Below are positions 48,501 to 60,500 of a stretch of DNA of 64,000 nt, piece after piece. Positions within the stretch are counted from its first letter, which is position 1, and every line of letters begins with the position of its first letter. The notes under the pieces were generated by a model. It worked only from the letters and a program-made list of their open reading frames with translations, did not search any database and had not been told where the DNA came from. The position numbers were made by a program, and so were the translations under genes. Source of the DNA: Aphelocoma coerulescens (taxonomy: Eukaryota; Chordata; Aves; Passeriformes; Corvidae); assembly GCF_041296385.1 (NCBI RefSeq), contig NC_091014.1:50424078-50488077 (forward strand), read 5' to 3'.

Positions 48501-51500
48501 GTGCAGCCTGCAATACCAAGTGGATCTTTGCAGGAGGTAAGGATTTATTGTCAAAAAGCAGTTGTCATGTTCCTTTATTCCAAGAGAACGTTCTTATTCC
48601 ATCACATGGATTGCAGAGTTTTTAATGAGAGTGCATCAAAAAATCAGTTAATCCCCAGATTAGGTTTTAGAAAACTTAATTTTTAGTAGGGATCAGAGCT
48701 CCCATTGTCCTCAGGAGTACTGTGTTGAGTAGAACAACAGTGTTATCTAGATAAATGGCCCACAGTCAGATTAATTTGGGTTTGATGTCATGGAAAAGAT
48801 GGCAAATGATTCCAGGGAGATGCATTCCAGGCAAATGATTCCAGAGTTGTGAGCAAATTTAAAATCATGACCTTGCCATGTCCTCAGTGTGGTTGAACAT
48901 TGGTAGGACTGCTGCTGGCCATTGGTGACCTCACTTCTGGGTCTTGCTTCAGCACAAAAATCTTTCATGCCTGTGACCTGTTGAATCTCCTCTGTTGCTG
49001 ATCTAAAGAGGGCCTCAGCTCCATGAGGAAGGATTGTAGGTCATCCCTTCTCCATGTACCTCAGCAAGGAGGCATCCAGAGGACATGCTTTTAGGCCTAG
49101 TGCAGTGAATACTTCTGTGGGCAAACTTTCTTCTTTTTGAGGTCCCTAATGCTGCTGTGGCAGCACTGAAGTTGGAGAGAAAGACAGTCCAAATCATCTG
49201 TGCTGAACTGGTTTTTCCATGTTCACATTATTTTGGTATAGTTATGAGATCTCAGTGCAGCTTACAGTAAACGGGTTTTGGATTTCCTCATGAAGCTATG
49301 AGACAAGGAATGATGATGTGTGTGACTTCCTTCATCACTTGTAGCACTCCAGAGAACTTCTTTGATCAAAGTTTCCTCTTTGTGAGGAAGAAAGGTTAGA
49401 GGAGCTTGGTTGGTCTCTAACTACTGTTGTTTGCATCTCAACAAGATGGTGTTGTATGTCATTCTAGGTGCCTCTTCGGTATTTACTGGGAATGCTTTAT
49501 GTTAACTTCAGCCCTCTCTGGGATCCTGTAATTGAACTCATAACGTGAGTATATGCAGTTTGATGCTGCAATCTGTGGTTGTCTCACGGGACATTCCTCT
49601 CATTCCTCTGTGCACAAAAGCTGAGGTAAAAAATGTCCAATTTGGAGAGATTTGTGCATGAGAATGTGGGTGAAATTTTCTCAAATTAATTTTAACTCTC
49701 AAATCTCAACTCTTTAACTTAGTTCCTGATTTTTCTTACTTTAAAGGGAACTTGCAACAAATACAGTCAAATTGCATCAGAGCTTTTAGTCAGAGGTAGC
49801 AGGATTTGATTTGTTTTACAAATGGTTAAAGGAACAAGAACTTTCTCTCAGTCTTTCCATCTGCAACTTTTCTGTCCTTACTTAAAAAACCTCTAAATCC
49901 TACTAAAAATAAGTGACTTCTTTCAGCATGACTTCATCGTCTTTTTTTTTCCCCTCTGTTGTACAATTAAAAAGGATGGGATTTTCCTCTTCCAAGCAGT
50001 GAATTAATTAAAAAAAAATTAAACCAGCTCTTCAAAAGATATGTCCATGGTAATTCTGCCTTTGATTCTATGTGATTTGCTGTACAGAAATCGGTAGAAA
50101 GCTTGAGAACATTTTTACTCAATTTGAGTCCATTTGAAGTCTTGGGATACAACCAGATTATTTTAATAACAGTTGACATTTGGGATCTGTGAGAAAAGGC
50201 AAGGAAGTGCTACAGCTGCATTGTGCAGATGTCCTGCCTCCGGACAGCCACATGAAAGCAGTGATCAAAGCCTTTGATTGTGTTAGTTGTTAACTAGCTG
50301 AGTGACGCTTGCCTTTTCTTATCTTCCTTTTAATTTCATGCTGTATTATGCTTTGTTAGTTCTCATGCAAAGGAAATGGAGAATAAACAGTTCTGGAAGG
50401 TCCTGTATGAACATTTGGAGAGGGCTGCTACCTATGCTGGTAAGTCACCTCTCCTGAGCATGGTTATCATAGTAACTCAGCTAATAGTAAATTATGTGAC
50501 TGTTTCTCATGTGCCCCAAATTTGTGTGTGATGGGGGAATTCAGAACCAGTACTACTGTCGTGTTCAGGGCAGGAGTGGAGAGGCTTGGGAGGAAGCTGT
50601 GTCTCCTGTCCTAAACACCAGATGGAAGAGGCCAGCTGCATTACAGGAGGGAGTTGCAGGTTGTGGGAAGCCATGCAGCAGTTTCATCTTCGCTTAAGGC
50701 TGGCACTGCTCAGACTGGTTGGGAACAGTGACAAAACCTGTATAATGGTGCAGACCATCTTCCTACTCCATGGATTCAGTGGAATCTCTGCAGACAGTCC
50801 TTGTTGTCTGTGCTCTTGAGGTTTACCTACGGGCGTATGGAACCTAATATTTCAAGATAGAGTCAGGAGTGTGCAGCCGTTTGGGAACTTCCCTGGTATT
50901 CAAGGGAACTGAGCCCAATTGACAAGTGCCAGGGTTGCAAGGCATCCTAGAATGCTTTCTAAGCAATGTGTGTCTTTCAGGTCAGTGTTAAATACAGCTG
51001 TGTCTAAACACGTGCATGTCACCAAATGTATTACTTTTGTAATGGGGGATGGATTCCTTGCTACTGGTAATAATGAAGTAACCTGAAAAGATTTTCTTCT
51101 CTCTTCTGTAGAAATGGAGCTACAAAATGAACTAGATGAACAGGAGGAGAGCATTGCTGAAACAGAAAGTGAGAAGATACCAGAAGGACAAGTGGGGACT
51201 GTCTTTCTGGAGCAGCTGAGGAGTAGAACAGATTGCAGTGAACGGCTGGACCACACAAATTACCGTTTCCTACTGTGGAAAGCACTGGATAAGTTTCCAG
51301 ACAGAGTGGAGCCTCGGTCAAGGGAACTTTCCCCACTTCTTTTGAGATTCATTCGGTAAATAAGATTTACTTTTCAGTTGAGAGGACACAGCTTTCAATG
51401 TGTTGCTGAGCTTTAAGATTGGCTATCCCATTACTGACTTTATTTCTTGAATGCATTGGCTGCTGACATGTCTGTTTCCAGTTAAGATAACCTTTTAATT

Positions 51501-54500
51501 GGAATGTGGATTGTGTTAAAAACTAAGCAGGCTGAAATGAAATTTACAGTAGGTCTCTGCTGCTCAGTCTCTTGTTCATTGACTTGCCATTGTCACAGCC
51601 TCATTACTCAGTTACAGAGTGATTTCAGTGGAAATAAAGTTCCTCTTTTCCTTAATGAAAATATGCTTTAATTTGGAATCACAGAATACCAAAGTGTTTT
51701 CCCCCAAGGAAGGGAAAATACTGATTTTGGCAGAGGCTGATTCAAATTCCTGCCCCTGGGGAGAGAGCAGTGGTGTGCTCATGTATGTGTGCACATATCA
51801 CACAGTATGATGGACATGGGGTAGATGTTATAATAAGAATGGTGAGGTTTTTAGTTGTTGTTGTTGTTGCCCTGGAACCTTGAAAAATTCTTAATTTTCT
51901 TAATTCCTTCCTTCTTTTTTTAAACACAGAAATGAGTACTACCCAGCAGATTCCTTAGTGGCTCCATCTCAGGATCTCAGAAAGAAAACTAGTGGTACCA
52001 TAGCAGCAAAACAAATGCCTGCTGAAGAGGTGAATGATGTTGCTATGGAGGAAGAGGAGGAGGAGGAAGAAGAAAAGGAAGAAGGGGAACCAATTAGTGT
52101 AGGACTACCAAAAAAGAAAACAAGAAGAGCTGCTGCTAAGTAAGTATTTTTAGTTTTCCCTTTTGCTTGTGCTTTCATGAAAGGGCAGATTCAGCAGCTC
52201 ACTTTGATATACAAGCTGTGTTTTTTATATATTATTTTTTCTTCTTTTGCTTGAGCTTCATCATTTCTCAGTGGATTACAAGTCAGAAATTCTGCCTGCA
52301 CAGTACTAAAAATCCAAATACACTACCTAGGTTTTATCAACATCTCATTACCTGCTGACCAGTCTGTGGTGTGTTTAGTTGAAGCAAAAAATGTGTAGTA
52401 TTGTGGAGCCATTCTGAAGTTTTCAGAGACTCTTGTACCTGAATTCCCTGGCTTCTCTGTGTATGTCTGTTAGTTTTTGAAAACTGTGGGCATTGCCAAA
52501 CACTTCAAAAAATGAGACTATTTGTTTGGGTATTCTAATATTGGGATTCTGCCATTTCCTGTCCGTTTAAAAATCTTATCTTCTTAGGGACCAAGGTTTT
52601 TATTTAGTAGATTGAAGCTGCATGTTGCTGTAATGTCATTGTTGCAGTACTGAATACATGGAGAAAGTGGCTCTCTGTATGAATTCTCCCCAGTGATGAC
52701 CTCTGTCAAATATCCCTTACAAATACATCACAAAGATTTCTATTCTGACACTTTTGCAAAGTATGGCCCTTGTAATGACAGAGAACTTCAAAGTGTCACC
52801 TTGTATGTTGGAACAAGACAAGTATTTGATATGTGACCTGAAGTGTCATTTCATCCCAGGTGTCCTACGGGTTTTTCATTTTTTTCCCAGATTCTGGCTT
52901 GTATGTGCAAATTATCAGCAATTAAAATACAGTGACAGTCCAAGATATTTTGTATTTTTCCCAACCTCCATCTCAAAACATCCATGCAGTGAAGTGGAAA
53001 CATTAGCTCCTGGTAGCCGTAACAAAGACATAAAAGATTTACCCAGGGGCGTGTTAATGAGTTGTGGAGTGACCTCCCTTCCCTGAGTCAGGCCTGTGCC
53101 AGGGAGGACTCCCTCGTGGGGCTGCACCTGTGTCCCAGGAGGCCTGGCTCTGAGGCAGGGAGGACATGCACCTGCCCTGAGCTCCCTGTGGGGTTCTTGG
53201 AAGGCATTGTACTCGTCCCTTGACTGTGCCCAGCCACGGAGGAGGATGGCCCAGCTCAAGAGTTCAGTGTAAATTAGCAGGGGGAACAGCTGAATGAGGA
53301 CAGCATCTACCAGTTCCACAGCACACATGGTAGAGGAGATCTCTGCCTTCCTTATCCTGGTCTTCTGTGTCCCTTCCCACGAAGAGCAGGTGGGGCAGAT
53401 GTGAGGTGACACTGCCACTTCTAGAGGAACTGACTCCCATCTGTCCTTGCAGCCTCGTGTTAAGTCCAGTACAGTCTGTGGCTGAATACAGCCCTTCACA
53501 CTGGTAGGAGCAACATGGGCACCATTTATGGACAAGTGAATAAACAGAGAGATAAATACAGAATTTTGGTGTTCCAGGCTGAGCTGGCAGAGAGAAGTAA
53601 ACAGCATCTTGACTGTACTCCTTTCTCATGAAAAAAACTGAGCCTACTCAGGGATACTGAAGAAAAGGCCTTCTCTGTGCAGTGCAGTGACAGCTGGAAG
53701 GAGCTGTTTAGGAGAGGGAACAGGACACCTCTTGCTGTGTCTGAAATAGTGCTGAAGACTTGGGATCTTCTTGTGTTGTTCTTTGTTTTCTTTCTTGCTA
53801 ATGAATTTTAATTAAAAGTTCCCTGTTTGTTTTAAAAAATAATTGTTTTATTTTACAGGCAACTAATAGCCCACTTACAAGTTTTCTCAAAATTCTCAAA
53901 TCCTCGTGCATTGTATCTGGAGCCTAAGTTGAACGCCTTGTATACCCAGGTAAGGCTATTTGCTTACTTTTAGAATTGCTACTAATAAATAAACTCTTTC
54001 ATATTTGAATGCAGTGTCTGATACTGCAGAAACCTGTCATTTTCTGAACTCAGCTGTGATAGCTGAGAAAGGAGCAGTCCTTGAGAGGACTTTCTAACAG
54101 ACTTCACTTGAAATGAGCCCCTTTAGCAAAGACCTACTTAAGATACCTGGCTTAGTTTGCCAGGAGTGGCACATGCAAACAGATCTGACAGCAGACAAGT
54201 AGTAGTCTTTGGCAAGGTGGAGGAGTGGCTGTAGAGGAAATCTGTTCCACTTCCTGCAGGATCTGGAAGAGGATTTAGAACCCAGAGCTTGGGAAAGATC
54301 CAAGGAGATTTGTCTTTGTCCTATAGTGTTTTGTGTACTAAGAGTATGGTCAGTATGTACAAGAGATCATCAAGCATCAAAAAAGAAAAAGGAATTTCTT
54401 CTTGAAGAATATTCAATTTGCTTGATTCTTTTTTGATGGATTTCCCTGAAGGAATTGTCAAAAGTATGACTTTGAAGAGAGATTCTAAGTCTTTATCTTA

Positions 54501-57500
54501 CAATCCTTAAAACTGTTTTGTTTTTTAATTTTTTTAATTTTATAGGGTTGTGTTGATTCCCAGTTGGTGGATTTTTTCAGGTCATTGGAGTTTGCTCTCA
54601 CTGTTCCCAGTTTGTGTTTTCTGAGGCTGTGGATGTTGAAAGCTCCATTCCTTAGTCCCTGAATTTGAGAATCTCTAGTAGACATCCCCTAATAGACACT
54701 CTGTTTCAGTCTGTCTCAAAGTATTGCTTAGTAAAAGAGTTGATCCATGTGTTTGCTTCCCCATGTTCTTAGCAAAATATTGGACAGTCATGTAAAGGTC
54801 AAATCACTGTTGGAAGAACAGGCTGGCACAAGAAGAAAGATTACTTCGTCACTTACTGTTTGCATTTCTGTGTCTTAGTATATGCATTGTCATGGCTGGT
54901 GTGTCCATCTAGCATAGGGACATCATGGCAAAATGACCTTAGATGGCACTTGCCTGTGCTGTTTGGTAGGAGACTGAAGAACTGATAAAGATGCTGCTTG
55001 GGGAAATGATCTGTATTTCTTAAATTCTTTTCCCTGTCCTAATGAATCTTAGAATCACAGAATATGCTGAGTCGGAATGGACCCATCAGGATCATCGAGT
55101 CCAATTCCTGGTCCTTCACAGGACACCCCAAGAATCAAACCATGTGCCTGAGTGCATTGTGCAAACACTTCTTTAACTCAGTCTTGGTGCTGTGTGTTGT
55201 TTAGTGCCTAGGTTATGAAGAATCATCTTCAAGAGAGGACAAATCTCAGTGAGACTTTGCATACCAAGTCACAGGAAAAAAATACAGATACCTTGGAATG
55301 GCTTGGGTAGCCTGCTTTTTAATCCAGTCTTCTTAGATACACAGCTGGTAACTGGTTTTGATGATAAATGCAAACTGATAGTGGTCCAAAAAAAAAACTA
55401 TATAAAAACAAATATTATGACTATCCTATGTAGATAGGAAGGAGAAGTATATATGAACTATCAGCAACCATGCCCACTTTTTATGAGTGGCAGTTGTGCA
55501 TGTACGTCTTGGCTTTATACTGGCAACACATACATTCTGTTTCCATTTGAATAAATTAGTCCAAATCGTGCTTGAGCTTGTAGCCTTTGGGTTGTTTCAC
55601 TATTTTCAGTAAGCATTTCTGCCTCCTAAATAGGGACTCTCTTTCTTTCTTTTGTTATTTGCAGTTACTGTCTCATCAAGACCAGAATGTTCAGAGAATA
55701 GCTCTTGACTGTATAATGACATACAAACATCCTCATCTACTACCATACAGGTAAAAGCTTTTATACTATTTTAGCATCGGTGAATGAGCCTGCTGTCACA
55801 TCAGAAGCTTGCTTCAGGGTCAGTTGTATTTGGGGTCCTGTATTTGTTGAAGACAAATATGTAAAGTATCATTTTAGCCAGCTGTATGTTTCGTAACTAA
55901 GGCAGGAAATAAGGTCTTGAGGTTGATCAGTGTCTCTTTTTTGTTTAGAGAAAAATAGCAACACTTCCATTCTGTCCCAGAATAGTGTCAGTAGTGTTAG
56001 TAGTTCCATCATTTTCAAAGATGTCTTTTGTACTGATGGTTTATAACCACCCAAAGAAAGTGAAAGCACAAAACTGTAGTTCGTGGCAAAATAATCAGTT
56101 TGGAATATGCCCAGGACTGACTTGTCTACATAATTAGCTTGAACTTTCTGGTTCTTAAAAAAATTTTTTTTAGGAGGGTGAGAAAATAGTACTTTAATAT
56201 TTTGTATACAGCAAGGATAGATAGGTAGGTAATTAAATATAGATGCATCTGTGTGTCTATCTGTCTATTTTTATAACCCTACCTGCCCTCAAATAATATT
56301 ACTCTCAGGGAGAACCTGCAAAGGCTACTGGAGGACAAGAGCTTTAAAGAAGAGATAGTCCATTTCAGTATTTCTGAGGAGACCACAGTAGTAAAAGGAG
56401 AGCATCGACCAGATCTCATCCCTGTTCTTATGAGGTATGTTCTGAAGTGTGAGTTCAAAAGCTTCACAGCAGAGTACCATGAGCTGAGATGTAATGCTGC
56501 TTTTCGTTTTAAACAATTGAGATAAACCCATGGTTAATGGTAGAGTTTGATGACTTAGTTTGTGATATTCTGTATGGTTTCCTTATTAACACATTTATGT
56601 AATGTGTTATGCAAATAGTGTTTTCTTTAAAAACAGCAATTTGGTACATGTTGTTTCTACTACGGATTACAGAGAACTGTGAGGATGTTTCAGTTCACTG
56701 AGTATTGCCAGCTATTTGCAGTGATGTGAATTGTCCTTCAGGTAACCAGTTTTATACCTGAAGTTTCCAGCAGGGCTTCCATTGTAGTAGCAGAAGCTGA
56801 TCTTTCACTAAGCTGATCTTTCACTAAGTAATTCAGTGGAGACCCTGAAGGGAGAGCTTTCACTAAAGAATATTTTTAAATGGAGTTTCTCCTGCAGAAT
56901 AAGATGCTGGAAAACAGATGGCTTGCTGAAAGCTAATGCAACATCTTTTTGGTTCTTGAAGAATTCTCTATGGCAGAATGAGAAACAAAACAGGGAGCAA
57001 AACACAGGGCAAGTCTTCAGCGAGCACTCGCATGTCAATTGTTCTGCGATTTCTGGCCGGCTCACTGCCAGAAGAGATACGGATGTTCTTGGATCTACTC
57101 TTTGAAGCTGTGAAGCAATTCAGTGATGGTAGGTAGGCCATAGAAACTGGGGGTGTGGGATTTCCTGACCTGTAGAGATGTGGGAGGATAAATATGCTTA
57201 GTACTGTTACGTGCTTCAGTTTGTCTCTTAACCATACCTTGAAAGGATGAAAGTAAACCCTTGGTAAGGACTAGGTTTCCCCTGAGTTTCTCCTTACAAA
57301 GCACAATTGCTCTGTTTTATGTGTCCAAGGTCAGAAGAACTGAACAACTTGCCAGAGCTGTGCAGGTAAGCTGTTGCAGGCCAGGAATGAGCAGTGGCTG
57401 GCATCATAGGCTAGCCTAAGTATCATGGCAGTAAACAGAGCTTGTAAAGTGCTCTGATTCTGTAGCAGTGGGAGACATCTGAGTGTCACAGAGATGGAGA

Positions 57501-60500
57501 CAACAGAGCTGTTCTTATTTAAAAAACTGACTGTGAGGATCTGTAATTTAGGGCCAAATTACACAATTTTTCATGTGTCTTCATGGTGCCTCCCTAGATA
57601 ATTTGCTGTCCCTTTGCCTATCACAGGGCCTTGCCAGACTGCAGTCCTTCAAAGTATGTCAGACCTGGATTTAGCTAAAGTCCTGCCTCTTGGGCGTCAG
57701 CATAGCCTCTTCAATGGTCTTGAAGTTGTGTTGAAAAACATGGGTCATTTGATCCAGCAATATCTGCCTGAAATTCTACAGATTCTGCTCTGCATGACTG
57801 CCGTGGTATCCTGCATCCTCCAGCAAAGAGAGAAGGTACAGTATATGCAAACAATATACAAACATGTAAATTAAATTTCTTGTCTCCTCCTCCTCTTAGC
57901 TCACACATACAAACAGAGCTTTACTGATTCAGGTAAAAGTAAGTGGAATGCCATTGTGGAATGAAGCTCAGCAATTAGATGTCTTTCAAAATAGAGGCCA
58001 GTGATGCTTGTCTGAAAGTGCTACAGGGCTCAAGCAGTGCAGGTAAAGTTAATGTGTTTAGAAAACTGATTTGGACTGTGTTTTTGTTTAAGTTACTGAG
58101 GAGAGAGTTGGAGGTGATCTCTGTGCAGTTCCTGACTGTTTTGTGGAGACATGGGCATGAGAGAGAGAGATAAATGTTCTGTTGTAAAGATGTAACAAGA
58201 TTTTATGGCTGGAAGTTAAAATTTGCCTTAAAGTAGAGTTTCTTGGCTGCAAGGATAAAACATTTGAGCAGGGGAAGCAGAGGTTTAAAGTTCCTTGCCT
58301 GAAGACATTAGAGCAAAACTTGTCCATGAGGTGTTTTGTTGCAGTGCTAGACCTTGGGGAGCTCAGCATTGTGGATGATCACAGGGATTGTCTACCCTGA
58401 GTGTCTCCTGTCATGGGACACAGGAAGGACATGGATGCCAGCTGTGTTTTCAGCACACTAGAAGCGTCTTCAGCTCTGTATCAGGAGTAGTCATACTAAT
58501 CCAGTGTCACAATTTGGGTCTTAGCCAGGTACCTGCAGAGCACTGCAAATGTTTTTTCCCTTGCTGAGCAATGGCTGTTCATGCAGAAGGGGCCAGGTGA
58601 GGAAAACATCCTGTTAAAGATTGGTTGCACCTAAAGGTGGGCCATGTTGGCTTATTGCGGCCCTGTATGCAGGGGAGCAGTGCAGAGATCCCTGAGCTCT
58701 AGTCCAGCTACTTGGGGTCTCTTGCCAGCTGTTCAGAAACTGTAACACTGAGCCAGGCTTTTCTATCTTCCTGGTGCAGAGCCTGTTCATATATTAGGTG
58801 GGAAACAAGCAAACTGCACAGTCATCATAATCACTGTTGTTGTGGTGTTGAAAGGAATTATGAGATGATGGACTGAACGAGTGGGAATGAGTGTTTTGTC
58901 ACCCATGGACATGTTCTTGCCAAGACCCAGCTGTGAGCATTTGAGGTTAGAACTTGCTTTGAAAAAATCCATCAAACAAAGCAAGTCCGAGGCTGCACAG
59001 AACCTTGTAACTGTCCTAATTTATGAAGAGGATGAGCAAATTTGAGGACATTAGCATACCACAGTCTGACTTAAGCATGCCTACATGTTTTCAATGAGAA
59101 CAGGAGACAGGAGTTCTAAAAGCTGCTTCATTAACTGCTAGGAAAGCCACATTTTGCCAGAGTTGCTACAGTAATCCTGTCATGGTTGTGTAATGTCAGG
59201 AGTGACAGTCTGTTGTTTGCCTGAACTTAATTTAACACTTCATTAGCCCAGGGGCTGTTAAGAGCTCAAGGAAGAGTGTGAGAAATCTGTTTATCTTGAG
59301 TAATAATTAGAAGACATTCTTGGAGTTTGAGAGTAATTTATTGCAGACTGATACTGCCTGGAGAGTTAAACATCAACTCTGACCACTTTAAGACAAGTTA
59401 TTAATTTACCATTTCCTACTGATTGTGTTCAGTATTGAGTTTCTTTATCCTCTCAAAGGCTTCATCTCAGAGAACTCTTATGATGATTGAACAGTGTGAA
59501 ACTCAAAATTACTTCACTTGGAGGCCACCATTAGTAATAGTATCCTCATTTGCGCTTTCTTTGGGCTTTCAAACAGTTCATTTGCCACCTGGAAGCTGAT
59601 TGCACTCCATTAGTACACATTCAGCATAGCTTGGGAGGTCCTGTTGCAAGAGCTTGATCGGTTCCTTTTCCACCGTCTCCTCTTTGTCTTTTTTACCTGT
59701 GATTTTGGATTCTGCGTGGTGGATCATGATATAAACTGGAGACCCAAAAGAGCTTCAGTATCCGACAGTGGCTTTTATTTGCTCTGATGTGGCTTTATTA
59801 TTTCTGAGGCTGAAGTTCATTACCTCTGCACTGTGGAGCTACTTCATGTGTTTGTGCTGTGAGCTGTATTGTGCAGTATGGAAATGATTTAGGTTACTCA
59901 GGTCAAGACTCCTCTCAGGGAGAAGAGTCAGAATGCAGAAGTGTATGAATTTCCTTACTGGAGTGTTTTTCCCAAGAAAGGCTATGGAACATAACCTCTA
60001 ATTGGGTACAGGAAGCACCTTCCTGTAACCAGACACTATAGTCCCCACCCCACTCTGCTGGAAGACATGATTCACATTCTTCTCTTCTCTGTTCCCCCCC
60101 CCTTCTCTTCATCTGTTGATTTCTTTTCTTCCCAGAAGATCTCAGTGTGCAAAGTACAACTTCACTTTGGAGAGCTGATTTGGGTCCTTTCAAGTGTAAA
60201 ACAGAATTGTTTAAGTGTCAAGGCTGGAAATGTAATTTATTGTGGTGTAGCTTTCTGCATTGTGTCCAAAAGGGGCAGATGCCACTGTCTTAAGCCTGTC
60301 AGCATGGATTTTTTTATGAACTGAAGGAGTCCTGTGTAACTCACTCAATGCAGGAACAGTGGGCCCCTTTTAGAAAAATTTAGGTCAACTCTGAGATGTA
60401 GATTGCTACTGTGAGCAAGTTACAAGAGAAAACAGAAGTTTCTGCAAAGGATATATCCATGCTCAATGAAATGCTGCATTTCATTTCAGGGCAAGTAGTT

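Larger units (their letters stand above)
46249..51929 (+). other. UTP20: UTP20 introns 15-21
   Basis: Introns between 46249 and 51929, each 0.3-1.2 kb. Minor items only: an imperfect duplication of TGGTTCTAGTTTT at about 46519-46562, two copies of GGCAAATGATTCCAG at about 48801-48845, and (GTT)n at about 51854-51869. No RNA gene or transposon recognised. Confidence 0.7.
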
